DNA from: Dipteronia dyeriana
Taxonomy: Eukaryota; Streptophyta; Magnoliopsida; Sapindales; Sapindaceae
DNA: 64,000 bases
NCBI GenBank assembly: GCA_032871835.1
Contig: CM065296.1
Coordinates: 196,001-260,000, forward strand
Reading direction: 5' to 3'
The notes beneath the pieces were generated by a model. The model was not told where the DNA came from. It made no database searches and saw only the letters and a list, made by a program, of their open reading frames with translations. The stretch's first letter is position 1, and each line of letters begins with the position of its first letter. The translations under genes and the position numbers were made by a program. Shown here in pieces: positions 34,558 through 47,600 of the stretch.

Positions 34558-37500
34558 AAGAATTAGTGATGTGTCCTTTTCAATGGTTTTGTAAAAATGT
34601 TTGTCGTTTGAAGCTCGGTTGATACATGAGGTTGAGTAATAACTCGCTTAACAAAGGCTTCTCTAATATAGTGACAATCTACCTCTATATGTTTGGTCCG
34701 ATCATGAAAAACGAGATTTGTTGTAATCTATATAGCACTTGTTTTATCAACATGAAGAGATGGAGGATTGGTTTGAGTAAAACCAAGTTCCGAGAGAAGG
34801 CGACGTAGCCAAACGATTTCAGAACAAGCAGACGACATGGCTTTATATTCAGCTTTTGTAGAAGACTTGGAGACCCTTTCTTGTTTCTTGCATTTCCATG
34901 AGATAAGAGTATCATCGAGATACTTACACCAACCCGTTGTAGATTTACAAGAATCCGGACATCCAGCCCAATCAGAGTCACTGCAAGAGTGCAAAGTTAG
35001 AGATGAACCAACCTTGTAAAACAACCCACGAGTAGAGGTTCCAATCAAATAACGAATGATCCGCTTAACAGATGCTAAATGTAAATGTCGAGGCTCCTGT
35101 ATAAATTGGCTCATCAAATTAACAGCATAATAAATATTTGGTCGAGTAATCGTCAAATAAACCAAACTTCCAACCAATTTTCTATATGTTGTAGGACAAG
35201 ATAAAAATTCTCCATCATCTTTGGAATATTTGACATTGATTTCCAAAGGAGTATCAACATGTGATGAATTTTCAAGGCCAGCTAACTTATGTTGATTCAC
35301 AAATATAACATCAGTTGATCGGTGCACTTCAAGGCCAGGAAAATATGTTAAATGTCCAAGGTCCTTCATGTAAAAGAAGAATGCCATGAAGCTTGAAGTT
35401 TTTGAATCCCAACTTTGTCACTTTCAATAATAATAATGTCATCTACATAGACTAGAAGAATGGTGATACCTTTTTCAGATCGATGTAGAAACATAGAAGG
35501 ATCATTGGTGCTTTGAATAAAGCCAATTTGATAAATAGTCTTGCCAAATTTTTCAAACCATGCTTGTGGAGCTTGTTTCAATCCATATAGAGAACGTCGA
35601 AGATGACAAATATGAGATGGCGAACAAGGTTGTGATCCTAGGCGGAAGTTTCATATATACGTCTTCTTCAATATCACCATGTAAAAATGCATTTTTCACG
35701 TCCATTTGGAATAGAGGCCATGATTAAGAGGCGGCAATAGCAATCAATGTACGAACAGTAGTCATTTTGGCAACCGGAGCAAATGTCTCCTGATAATTGA
35801 TTCTATATTCTTGCCAATTTCCAAGAGCAACCAAACGAGCTTTGTATCGGTCCAATGAGCCATCATATTTAAGTTTAACAGAGTAAACCCATTTACACCC
35901 TATTGGTTTGTATCCATCTGGACAAGAAACAACATCCCATGTGTGATTTTTCTCTAACGCTGCTAATTCTTCATTCATATCATATTGCCAATGTGGATGT
36001 TGTTTGGCCTGTGAATAAGAAATAGGAATAGAAACAGATTGTAATGTAGACATAAAAGACAAGCGATCAGGTGGTTTTACCATTCGAGTGGATCGTTTAA
36101 GAAGTGGAGGCTCTTGATCAAGGTCAGCATAAGGTGCTTCTTGTGGAGGATCAGGAGCATGAGAATTTTCTTGGTCAGGACCCTCTGTTTCTTGGCTGCG
36201 GATTTGACCTCTTCGTTGATAAACTAACCCAGGTTTAAATTTTATAAAATTAGAGTTTATAGCCTCATTGTAGTTGTTATCATCATTGAATTTGTTACCA
36301 TCAAAATCATAAAGATAAGAGAATGAAGTTGGCGGATTAGGGACATAAGTATTTGGAAAAAAATATTGATTCTCAATGAAGACAACATTACGAGAGATAC
36401 GAATGCGATGAGCAATTGGATCATAACAAAGAAAACCTTTTCGATCTAGTGCATACCCAAGAAATGCACATCTAGCAGATTATGTAGTAAGCTTATTTCT
36501 ATCTGATGGAGGAAGATGAACATAAGAAAGACACCCAAAAAATACGAAGTTGATTATAATCAGGATGCATTTTGTATAATCGAAAATATGGAGACTCATT
36601 TTGAAGGTTAGGAGTGGGCAATCTATTGATTTAATGGACTGTTGTTGACACAGCTTCCACCCAAAATGAGAAGGTACAGACGCATCGAGTAGCAGTGTTC
36701 GAGCTATATTCAAAATATGACGATTTTTACGCTCTGCTACTCCAATTTGTTGGGGAGTACCTGGACAAGACTTTTGAGAAATTATTCCCTCATCTTGGAG
36801 AAAATTTTGGAACGCAACAGATGTGTATTCACCCCCAGAATCAGATCATAAAATTTTAATGGAAGTTGAGAATTGAGTTTTTACATAAGCTAGAAATCGT
36901 TTAAAGGCATCAAAACCCACAGATTTAGCATGCAAAAAATAAATCCAAGTATGGCGACTATAATCATCGATGAATGTAACAAAATATTTTTGGTAAGAGA
37001 ATGATGGAAAAGGAGACACACCCCAAACGTCTATATGAATCAGGTCAAAACAATTTTTTCTTTTATTATGACTAATTGGAAATGGGAGAGTTTTGCTTTT
37101 CCCCAACTTACAACTATCACAACTAAAAGATATAGAATCATCATTTGAAAATAAACCAGAATTTGAAATATACAATAATGTTTTGGCATTGGGATGACCC
37201 AAGCGTTTATACCACATTTTGGATGAAGAACTAGATGTGAAAGATAAAAATGAAAACAAGTTTTTTATTCCTAGGATAGTTTGGCAAGCTAAGAGAAAAC
37301 AACCTTCCACATTTAGGTCCCTTCCCGATCACTTTCCCCGACTCCTGATCCTGCACAACACAACCAGATTTGGAAAAAGAAACATTACAATTTTCATCAA
37401 CAAGTTGACCAACAGAAATAAGATTGGAAGTCAAATCTGGTGCATGGAAAACATTTGTTAAAGGTAAAGTATGTGGAATATCACCAACAGATTTGATCGA

Positions 37501-37846
37501 AATTGTTTCACCATTAGTTGTACGAATTTGTAAATTTCCCACATATGGAAATACATTAGCAGGAGGCGCTAAAGAAGAAGTCATGTGATTGGAAGCCACA
37601 TAATCAATATACCAAAGAGAAGATGAGACATCTTTACCTGTAAGTCCAAAAGCAGAGAATGCATATTGAATCATTTGTTGTACCATCTCAGGAGTGAGAT
37701 TATTAGACCCATGTTCAGATGGAATGGTTATTGGAGTAACTGTTGAGCCGACAGTATTAAAAGCTTGGGATGTTCGATTCTGTGATCGGTGTCGACAATC
37801 AGAAATTAGATGTCCAGGTTTCTTGCAATAGTTACAGAACTTCTTC
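34558..37846 (-). pseudogene. copia Pol of the second element (broken)
   Basis: Minus strand order: protease (about 37625), where the usual DSGASNHMT motif reads DYVASNHMTSS, so the catalytic Ser-Gly pair is lost. Integrase (about 37220-36480) has YKRLGHPNAKTLLYI, CDSCKLGKSKTLPF and FVTFIDDYSRHTWIYFL, then a stop just before SDSGGEY. Reverse transcriptase (about 36080-35366) has IGCKWVYSVKLKYDG, a stop near 35730, [16 protein letters not shown] and LLVYVDDIIII. RNase H (about 35360-34700) has CSDSDWAGCPDSCKST and SSTKAEYKAMS. There are several frame breaks. Confidence 0.92.
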
Positions 37847-38591
37847 TTGCACTGATTTTCCATATGTCCATATTCATTACATCTGTAACATTGGACTTTG
37901 CTCATATCTCTTGCTTTTGCTTGAGTTGCAAAGGCCACATCTAATGGATTAGAGCCTCCATTTGTTTGTTCAATCACATTTTGAGTAGTGCACCGTTGTT
38001 CTTCACACAAGAGTTCAGCAAAGCATATGTCAAGAGATGGACAAGGTTTCCTAGCCAATAAATTTGTACAGACATGTTCAAAATCGAGTCTCAGCTTCAT
38101 AAGAAAACGATCCCTCTGAGAAATTTCTTGCACATGTTACAATGCAGATAACCCTTCACTGGGCACATTAGCATAAATCAATTCTTTATATTCACTCCAC
38201 AAATTCATGAACCCTGAATAATAATCCTGCACAGTCATATTACCTTGAGAATATTCAGATATCTCAACTTCAAGTTGGATTGCCTCACTGAATTTTCTTG
38301 GTGATAAACTTTCTTAAGATATTCCCACATATCCTTAGCACAAGTATGTGGTCGTAGATTAAGAATAATATGAGAATCTACGGAGTTTAAAATCCAACTA
38401 ATGACCTTAGCATCATTTGATTCCCACTTAGCAATTTGACTACTATCACTTCCTTTCTCTGGCTTAGGAATTGATCCATCTATATAACCCCAAAGTTCTT
38501 TCCCTTTCACAAACATACGAAATTGAAACTCCCAAGAAAAATAATTTTTCCCATTGAACTTAACAGACAAAATTTCTGATTTCTTTGACAT
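37847..38591 (-). pseudogene. copia Gag of the second element (broken)
   Basis: Starts at 38591 (MSKKSEILSVKFNGKNYFSW) with a UBN2-type capsid region (KGKELWGYIDGS, CAKDMWEYLKKVY). The frame is lost near 38235-38140 and resumes at about 38133. Two CCHC zinc knuckles follow (CYRCNEYGHMENQC and CNYCKKPGHLISDC, about 37795-37900). Confidence 0.88.
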
Positions 38592-38762
38592 TTGAGAAAA
38601 TAAACTCAAACTATATTCAAAGAAAAAAATCAACAAATACCTTAAATATATCTCCACCACTCTACCAAGAATGCCTAGTGGAAATATCAGCTTTCAAATA
38701 ATCGAGAGAATACTGCTCTTGCAGCAATTCAATTCACTCAAAAAATTGTTTTGTCAAATGAA

Positions 38763-38774
38763 GCTCTGATACCA
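38763..38774 (-). other. Primer-binding site of the second copia element
   Basis: Minus strand TGGTATCAGAGC directly abutting the 5' LTR; initiator-methionine tRNA type. Confidence 0.92.
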
Positions 38775-39025
38775 TGACAAAGCAATGAAAAAAAAAATCT
38801 AGAAAAATGGTTCACCGATCACTCTCGGATGATCCTCCTTTTATATTGCTATCACATTATATACAATTTCATTTATAACTATGCAATCCCACTCATTGAG
38901 CAATTACATTACAATTGATGACCAATCCCATAAAATAATACAATTGACTATAATCAATGGTTAAGATTATGACAGCAAATTAATTCTACAATTGCTACAA
39001 TTTTTCCAACTAATTATCCTTGACA
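38775..39025 (-). repeat. 5' LTR of the second copia element
   Basis: 251 bp, TGACAAAGCAATG to ATTATCCTTGACA, followed by TSD GTTAG. Confidence 0.9.
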
Positions 39026-39360
39026 GTTAGATGGTAAATGCATATAGATAAAATATAAAAGAATTAAGCATGTGGTAAAGAATAAAATATAAAAGTTCAA
39101 TTTGAAAATTCTTATATATAATTTTATAAAAAATAAAATAAAAATAATATACAGTATAAGAATTAAATTAAAAGAATTTAGGTTGATGGACCAGTGAAGC
39201 TAAGGCCCTAGAACTTATCAATTGCAATGGGCTCAATGAAAATCCCCAAACCAAACTAGTTAGGGTTTACAGTTGCTGAGGAGGATTCACATTTTGATTT
39301 TTGCACTATATAATTGCAGAGGGCGACGGGCATGGTATGGATGGGTGCAAAAAGAGTTAA
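39026..39360 (+). pseudogene. Duplicated rsmH promoter and first codons (copy A)
   Basis: Matches 54930-55252, the region upstream of the intact rsmH gene, including the TTAGGGTTTAC phrase. The match carries the rsmH start region, here ATGGTATGGATGGGTGCAAA (MVWMGAKRV), and stops after AAAAAGAGTT at about 39354. The rest of rsmH is absent. One of the two TGGGCC motifs is changed (TGGACC at about 39198). Confidence 0.85.
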
Positions 39361-39834
39361 TTTCTCTCACTCAGTTGCTTTAAAAAAAGTGGAAATGGTG
39401 AGGTATGTTACATTTTTTTAAGGTGTGTTGTGATGATGTCACCCATTTAATAACTTAAGTTTAAAAGGCACCTATTATGGTGAACTACCCAAATTGCCCC
39501 TAAATTTTAAATTTTAAAAAGCAACTTTCATGACTCGTTGGTATCTCCCCAAAAAACTTGTCTAAAAAACTTGATTTTGTCTCTAAAAAGTTGTCTCTCT
39601 GCAGATTCTGCAGTAGAAGGTAACAAATATTTAGGATCTTCACTTAAATTTCTTTAATGCAATTCAGATATTTTGCATTCTTTTCTGTGTGGGTTAACAA
39701 TGTATCTATTTCAGATTCTGCACTAGAATGTATGAAAATGGAAAACATCTGTGTTTTTTTCTTGTGTCACCGAGAATGTTTAAAGATGAATCGATCTTAT
39801 TTTGTATTGGAACGAGCTTTTGTTTAGTTTGAAA

Positions 39835-40545
39835 AAAGCTCGATTATTTGAAAAAAAATGCTCGACAAAAAAATGCTCAATCCCTTAGGAAAAGTTCTCG
39901 ATCCCTGGACAATAGTTCTCGAACCATTATAAAAGTTCTCGACCGTTATAAAAGTTCTGGAACCGTTATAAAAGTTCTGGAACCGTTATAAAAGTTCTCA
40001 ATAATTTGACAAATAATCTTGATCCCTTAAAAACGTTCTCGATCCCTTAAAATATTTCACGATCCCTTAAAATATTTCTCGATCCTTTAGAAAAAGTTCT
40101 CGGCCCCTTAGAAAAAGTTCTCGGTTCTTTAGAAAATGTTCTCGATCCCTTGATAAAAGTTATCAATCTCTTGATAAAAGTTCTCGATCATTTGACAAAT
40201 ATTCTCGATCCCTTAAAAAAGTTCTCGAACCGTTAGAAATGTTCTCGATCCCTTGTTAAAAGTTCTCGATCCCTTAATAAAAGTTCTCGATAATTTGATA
40301 AATATTCTCGATAAAAGTTCTCGAATCGAACCGTTATAAAAGTTCTCGATCCGTTGTAAATTATTCTCGAACCCTTGAAAAAGTTCACGATCCCTTATAA
40401 AAAGTACTCGATCCATTTGAAAAAAGCTCGATCACTTAGAAAATGTTCTCGATCCCTTTCCAAAAAGTTTGATCCCTTTGCAAATGTTGTCGATCCATTA
40501 CAAAAGAAGCTCGATTCCGAAGAACATGTTGTTGATCCGTTACAG
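39835..40545 (+). repeat. Left subterminal CTCGATC array of the MULE
   Basis: About 35 degenerate units of about 20 bp, with consensus near GTTCTCGATCCCTTAAAAAA. The core CTCGATC is kept while the A/T-rich spacer varies in length and sequence. Some units read CTCGAACCGTTATAAAA. The array lies between the terminal repeat and the transposase start. Confidence 0.92.
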
Positions 40546-40633
40546 TTGAGAAATTTTTTTAATTCTTAGTACTTGTAAAAGTTTTTTTTTTTATTTGTTA
40601 ATAATTGTTTGTGATGATGATTTTCACAGGACA

Positions 40634-43600
40634 ATGGATCAGGTTAGATTAGTAGTATCTTACAAAGGTCGATGGGAGCAATTACCTGATGGAAGACAGA
40701 TGTTTCTTGGTTCCGATAACCAAGGAATGTATGTGTCCAGAAATATGACTTACAAAGAGTTGGTGTCGATCGTACAAACCGTTGTGAAGTACGATGTGAA
40801 TAAATACATTGTTGATCCACAATCTATATCAATCGTTCCCGGGACAACATATCGCACATTTATAAGAAATGACGACGATGTTTTGTTTATGCTAGGGGAA
40901 GATAGGTGATCCCTCAAGTATGTGTCAGTTTAATTGAGAGGGCTGCAAGAGGCGTCATAGGTGAAGAAATCCCTCCTCATGATAACACCCAACATTTTCG
41001 ATCTTCAGGCGGAAGCAACCAGTTGTTCACAGAAAGAAGTGGGATTGACGGTAGGGAAAACCTATGTGGTGTCCCACCGGAAGTAGCCGACCATAGTGAT
41101 ATAGTTGGAGCTCAATTGGACCATGATTTCAGTTGTCATATTGAAATGAATGTTGGGCAGTACAACCACCAATACAATGAGATGTACAATGACATGAACA
41201 ATGACTGGAATAATGAACCTCATAACTTACCAATCCATGAGGTGGCTAATGAGCCAAATTTGCATCTGGTACATAATTTAGCAAACAATGAGGAAGATGA
41301 AGAACCGTTCGAAAGGAAAAGATGTGCAAGACGTGTACACAGATGTAGTTCCACTGCATTACATATAGCTAGGACATCTGAGGTCTGGCCTGATTTTACG
41401 TATGGACAATTCCTTAATATCTTGTTCATTCGCAACAAAATATTTTATTTGTTCGGAGGTAAAAAAAACATGTTTTTTTGGAGAGAGATACTATTTCACC
41501 AATCGAGTCACAGGTATCTAACATATTCATACCTAACGATTTTCCACAAAGTGGTGACGAAAGGTATAACTTGTACAAATCTTTCCATTTTCCAATTCGA
41601 TCCGATCTATTAGTTCGTAGAGCTATTTACTCGATCGCAGCCATTTCTGGAACACCTCTAACAGAGGGACAAATAGTCAATTTTGAAACAACTTATTGTC
41701 AACCTCTTTCAGATATGAATCTATCTGATTCAGAAGAGAAGAACTTGCATCAGTATCTCAATTTCAATTCAAACATTGGTTTGATTCACACTCCATATTC
41801 TGAGAAATATTTACCATCCGAAAAGAGGAAAAAACGGAGTCTTTGTCTAAAGAAATGCGTTGAGAAAGGGCAGATGTATAGAACCTTTCAACGAGACAGT
41901 GCTTTTTCAACTCTCTTAAAATGGAATCTATTCCAAACATATATGCCATGGTTCCTTACTTCGACAGGGTACAAATATCTAAATTTGATATTTTTAGATA
42001 CTTTTTCAGATCTATTGCCGGTACTAAGTAGCAGTCAAAAATTTGTATCCATTTTTCATGATATTATGCATGGATTAGATATATCATGGCGAATTCTTCA
42101 GAAAAAATTGTGTCTTCCACAATGGAATCTGATAAGTGAGATTTCGAGTAAGTGTTTCCATAATCTTCTTCTGTCCGAAGAAATGATTCATCGAAATAAT
42201 GAGTCACCATTGATATCAACACATCTGAGATCGCCAAATGTTTGGGAGTTCCTCTATTCAATCCTTTTGGTCTGGCCTGATGTAACTCCAGCTGATTCTG
42301 AGAATGCCAGAACATGGGTTATTCCAGGAGTAGAATCATACTCGTTTGGTATTGGTGGAAGCAAAAACTTGCTAGAAGATGAACCAACCAGCATGATATA
42401 TAAAGGTCAATTTTTTCCTACTAAAAAGGATTTGAAGAGATTGGCTGGGCATTTTGCAATGCGGCACAACTTCGAGTGGAAGGTGAAAAAATCGAATAAG
42501 ACAACATTACATCTGGTTTGTTTGATGGACAACTGTACGTGGAAGTTAAGAGCGGTTAGGAGAAATGAAGTGACATACTTTCAAGTAAGAAGTTTTATCA
42601 ACGAACACACTTGTCCGTTGGAGGAGATTCACTGTTGCCATCGACAAGCTAGTGCAGTCATAATTGGAGAAGTGGTTGCACCTAGATTGCAGCAACAAGA
42701 TGGTCGACTAATGCGTCCGAATGACATAATAGCCGACATGAAAACAATGTATGGCATCCAAATAATGTACAGTAAGGCACATCAAGCCCTTGATTATGCA
42801 TTGTTACTGACTTATGGAACGCATGAGGAAAGCTTCCAATTGCTACCATCATTCGGTTACATGTTGGAACAATAAAAACCCAGAACGATTACTGACTTAC
42901 AAGGCGATGAAAATGGTAAATTCCTATACTTTTTCATGTCGTTGGGTGCCTCAGTCAGAGGATTTCATAGGTGTATGCGTCCAATTATTTTCGTTGATGT
43001 TACCCATTTAAAAGGTACATTCAAAGGCACAATGTTTGTTGCAACTGCATAAGATGGGAATGATCAGGTTTATCCAATTGCTTTTGGGTACGGTGACTCG
43101 GAAAATAACCTATCATGGGAGTGGTTTTTGGATTGCTTGAAAGGTGCCCTCGGCTATATAAATGATTTGGTTTTCATTTATGATCGACATGCAAGCATTG
43201 AAGCAGAGATTTCTAAAGTGTTCTCTTATGCCACCCATACCATATATTGATGGCACTTTTATGAAAATATTAAGAAGCGATATCATAGAAAGGATGTTAC
43301 CGTAAAAATGGACAAAGCAGCCCGAGCGTACACCGAGTTGCAATATAACCGGTACATGAAAGAGTTACGAAACTTACACCCGAATGCATATGAATATGTA
43401 ATTGATACCGGTACACAGAAGTGGTCCCGTGTACACTGCCCCGTTAGAAGGTATAGGGTTATGACAATAAATGCTGCAGAATGCATAAACTCATGCCTTA
43501 AATTTGTACGGCAACTGCCTTTGTTGACTTTGGCAGAGTTCATTAGGAATATGCTACAACGTTGGTTTCACGATCGGCATAGGGCTGTACAATCCATGCG

Positions 43601-44280
43601 TCATCAGTTGACCGACACAGCACATCTTGTGATCCTCAAAGGTGTTGATAAGTGCAATTTTATGACCGTTAATCCAGTTGACTGGAACATATTCTCAGTG
43701 AAGCGGGCTGGAAAACAGTGGACCGTTGACTTAGCCCGGAAGACCTGCATATGCAACAAATTCCAAATGGACCTTCTTCCATGTTCTCACGCTCTCGCTG
43801 CCTCAAGGTACATCATACAATTTTGTGTACAGTTAATGTTACTTAAACGTGAATCATATCGTTTTCAATGTTTTTACAAGAGCCAAAACATGGATTTCAC
43901 ATCTCTCTGTGCGGACTATTACAAGCGACAAACACTTATTGATGCCTACTCGATTCCTATTATACCGGTTGGACATCCTTCCACTTGGATTATGTCATCT
44001 GACATCGCTGAGAGAGTCGTTTTAAATCCAAGCTCCAGGAGACAAGCAGGTAGAAACAAGGGCTTCAAGCCGTATCTCATCTTCGGAGAGAACAACTATA
44101 CAGAATTGTAGACGATCTCAACAACCAGGGCATAATTCGAGGAGATGTTCTAACCCAGCTTTGAGTAATAAAGGTCTGAGCACAGTTATTCCTGAGGAAT
44201 ACAGACACAAGTGTAGTATCTGTCATACAGTTGGTCACAGCAGACAGACGTGTCCTAATAGAGACTCCACTGTGGAATGA
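40634..44280 (+). pseudogene. MURA-type MULE transposase, interrupted by plastid DNA
   Basis: Starts at 40634, just after a TTTTCACAG acceptor-like site. The N-terminal PB1-like domain (MDQVRLVVSYKGRWEQL) loses frame at 40909. An acidic Asn/Glu-rich region follows to WPD at 41391, where ycf2 sequence intervenes; [15 protein letters not shown] resumes at 42270. The MuDR zinc-binding domain spans about 42390-42620 ([31 protein letters not shown]). The DDE-type core has VDVTHLKGTFKG (first Asp, about 42990), YDRHASIE (about 43180) and NAAECINS (Glu, about 43475). The SWIM zinc finger is CICNKFQMDLLPCSHALA (about 43745-43800). The end has a CCHC knuckle (CSICHTVGHSRQTC). In-frame stops at about 43050 and 43247 and frame shifts near 42880 show decay. 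Confidence 0.9.
41392..42268 (+). other. ycf2: Nuclear insertion of plastid ycf2 DNA (877 bp)
   Basis: Translates as an internal part of the plastid Ycf2 protein: FTYGQFLNILFIRNKIF, then, after a 1-base loss in an A run near 41465, [80 protein letters not shown] and [18 protein letters not shown] 10-bp direct repeat GGTCTGGCCT flanks it (41382-41391 and 42269-42278), extending to 13 bp with GAT, so the insertion site is exact. Before insertion the MULE read [12 protein letters not shown]. Substitutions against typical Ycf2 show it has been nuclear for some time. Confidence 0.93.
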
Positions 44281-44343
44281 TTTGAGACGTTATCATGATG
44301 ACATTGTGATAATTTGAACTCGTATGACTTGTTCATTAACTAA

Positions 44344-44605
44344 AATGCAATTGTATTTAAATTTGATTTGAGACTGAAATGAAATTGTATTTAAATTTGA
44401 TTTGAGACTGAAATGCAATTGTATTTAAATATGATTTGTATATATACATATGTAAACATTTTTATACAAAAGAATTGGTAAATATACAAAAGAATTGGGA
44501 CATATACAAAATAATTGGTAAATATACAAAACAATTGGTACATATACAAAACAATTGGTACATATACAAAAGAATTTGTAAATATACAAAATAATTGGTA
44601 CGTAT
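44344..44605. repeat. Two small tandem arrays at the meeting point of the MULE genes
   Basis: From 44344, a 34-bp unit (AATTGTATTTAAATTTGATT core) repeats 2.7 times. From about 44462, a roughly 20-bp unit (ATACAAAAGAATTGGTAAAT) repeats eight times. They lie between the 3' ends of the transposase (stop 44280) and the Ulp1-like gene (stop 44628), a likely termination zone. Confidence 0.85.
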
Positions 44606-44627
44606 ACAAATGAATAACTACATAAAT

Positions 44628-47600
44628 CTAAACGGGTTGAGAGTTTGCAAATATTTCAATGGTCATCTTCTCCCAAATAATCCCCATATCGTCTTCCGAC
44701 CAATCTAAATCCTTTATGTCCTCCAGTAAGTACTCCATCAATCTCAACGTGTGGGGACCACAGTTACCCATGCAGTTGGACACATTAAAATGCGTTAATA
44801 AAACATTAGTTTTATAATAATATAATATTAAAGTTACTATTACGAAACGTCATACGATTTATTCTACTGGGGGACATATTTTTTCGACACCAGACTGACA
44901 TCAAACGGCTTACTTGTCTTCTCAAATTTCTTAAGTCCAGCCGGTCGTGCAGTATGAAACCCAGTCTGATTCAACATCGAGGGTACAAAGTAGCGCAACG
45001 GGGCTACCTGCTGCTTCCGGATATGAGATGGGACCTATAGTCACCAGTAGCCAATGTTGCCACCCAATGTTGCACGGTATCAGGACCTGTAAACGTAAAC
45101 AACATGTGTTAGGATGTACAAAGAGAACTATATATACAATTGCAAACCATGTTAACCTCGTGCCACGGACGGCATCCATTCGGGGCACCCCCAAGCACCG
45201 TCTTAAGGTCGTCATCCTTCCACCACGACCTCAAAAGATTCCAACGCCTCAGGGTGATCTGCCCTCGAGAATCACGTGGCATCATTTTCCTGTACTAGTG
45301 CTCTAGAAAGGACTGTAGAAACAAAAACTCAAAATTATTACTGTTTTCCATACAAATGTACAAGCATGTGTAATCATTACTAATTTCAATACTTACAAAA
45401 AATTGTGAGTCCAATATGTTGACCATCTGACTGTACACATTCGAGAAAGCCCGTTGACGCTTCCGAAGAATATGGAGGTACACGTCTATATGCTGGGAAT
45501 ATAAATATGTAAAGATATGTTAGGAAGCTTACACATCTAAAACAAATACTATAAACAGGATTTATGGTATGATCCCACGTACCTCATCATCAACATCCAT
45601 GAAGTTGGTCTGCAACAGATGGAACCATACAGCATCAACCGGCGCGAGCAAATCAATATCACGTCTGCATTAATGTTACATCAGCTACACATTTATATAA
45701 TGCATTAGAAGAAAAACTGCCACATAAATAACAAAGAAATTTACTTACAGTTCCCCGTTTACGTTCTTCTTGAAGGCTCGGTAAGCCTTCAACTGGTCAC
45801 CATCCACCAGTCCCTAGGGATTAAATACGTGTTCAGTTCCCTCTAGTATTACCCTCGCCCTCTTAGGTCGGCATGGATCTATGTACGGGCCAAGCAACTG
45901 CCATCCGCGCTTCAGTACATGCCTCTGCTGTCGAACTCCCCCCGTCGGGGTATGTTGAGATAAGGACGGGGGAGGGGGAGCATGTTGCTCTAGGGGAGGT
46001 GGTGGAGGGGGCGTCTTCTCCTCGCTCAGAGGGGGATGAGGGGTTGACCATTCGAGGGGAGGTGAAGGAGGAGCCTGCTTCTCGCTCCGAAGGGGATGAG
46101 GGGCCGGCTCCTCGCTCGGAGGTGGAAGTGGAGGGGGAGGGGGAGCCTTCTGCTCGATCGTAGGTGGAGGGGGAGCCTGAGAATCACTATAATCAGGAGG
46201 GGGCCGGCTGCTCGCTAGGTGGTGGTGGAGGAGCCTGTTGCTCGCTAGGTGGTGGAAGGGGAGCCTGTTGCTCACTCCGAAGTGAAGGTTGAGCCTGCTA
46301 ATCGCTATGAGCGGGAAGGGGGCAGCTGCTCTCTCGGAGGGGGAGGGGGAGAGGGAGAGGGAGACTGATCCCCACTCCTCAGATCTACCCCTCCGGTATG
46401 TGGATCCTGTGTATGCTCATACATATGCGACCTGAAGCCCCGAAAGCCCCCAATCAATGCAAGCAACTCCCTATGTTGTTGCTGTCAATCCTCCTCGCTC
46501 TTCCGGATCAACTTTAGTAACTCCCGGTACTGTTGTTGTCGATCATCCTCACTCTTTCAGAGGGCTTCACGCAACTCGTTCAACTGCTGTTCTAAATAAG
46601 CCTAAAATCATGCAACATTGTTAATGCTAAAACAATCATACGTCATCTGGTAAAAAAAAAACTACCATCTCAACTTACCTCCCTATCAAGTGCAACACCT
46701 GCACAGGAATCCCCTGTATCGGCACCATTTCCCAACGTGGTAAACTAAACCTTTCTACGCCTCACTCGCTGAGGAGATGGTAAAGATCCGTCAGTGTCCA
46801 TGCTACTGATATATGGACTTGCACTTGTAGTCGGACCCCCACCCTCCTCATCGGGATGAACTGCACTTGTAGTCGAATCAGGGACAGGAAGGTGAACCTT
46901 GTCGTTCTGCACATACGGGCTCCCCCCCCCCTCACTTAGGCCTGCGAAGTACAGTGCCATCGCCTCAGCTGCTGTGGGCACGATTTTCATCCTCGTAAAC
47001 ATCTGAAAGCGTAGTTAGATGAATGTCATTGTTCTTATAGTAAGTAATATAACATACGATTAACAAATAAATTAATTACCCTAGCACTAAAAATCTTGTC
47101 AAGCTTCTTCCCTCTGGGTTGTTTTGTCAACTCCCACTTCAACATACGAGGACAAAGGTCTGTAACCCTTTGAGTCCCAAAATCGACGCCCAGTTGGGGG
47201 ATCACATCGAAAGCAAATATTTGCATCAAAGATAAGTAAAGTTATAATAAAAAAAATGGATTAGAAATGTAATGTACATGTTGGAAATCAAATATCTTAC
47301 CAAAAGAGCGTGTGATAGACCGTAGATGTTGTACCCCTCCACGGAATGTCCAACATCGTCATGTGACTGCTGGCGTCTTTCCTCACGACGTCGTAGTAAC
47401 GCATGCTTGAATGAAAATATAGAATGCCTATAGACGTGGGCACCCCACGGGAACGCATCGAATGCATTGAGGTCCTCTACCAACCGAAACTGCCAAACTG
47501 GAATCTTCAATCTCTCGTCCACCCTTATCAATATCCAGTTCAACATGTAAATGAGGCACAACTTCACAGCATCGTACGCTTTTTGAAACTCTCTACGGGT

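Larger units (their letters stand above)
34236..39025 (-). mobile_element. Second Ty1/copia retrotransposon, broken
   Basis: TSD GTTAG at 34231-34235 and 39026-39030; the empty site survives in the duplicate segment at about 54930. The right LTR is complete (251 bp); the left LTR lacks its last bases and runs into a 37-base C tract. Gag and Pol are read on the minus strand with many stops. It is a different family from the 4528-9207 element, with two zinc knuckles and other LTRs. Confidence 0.93.
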
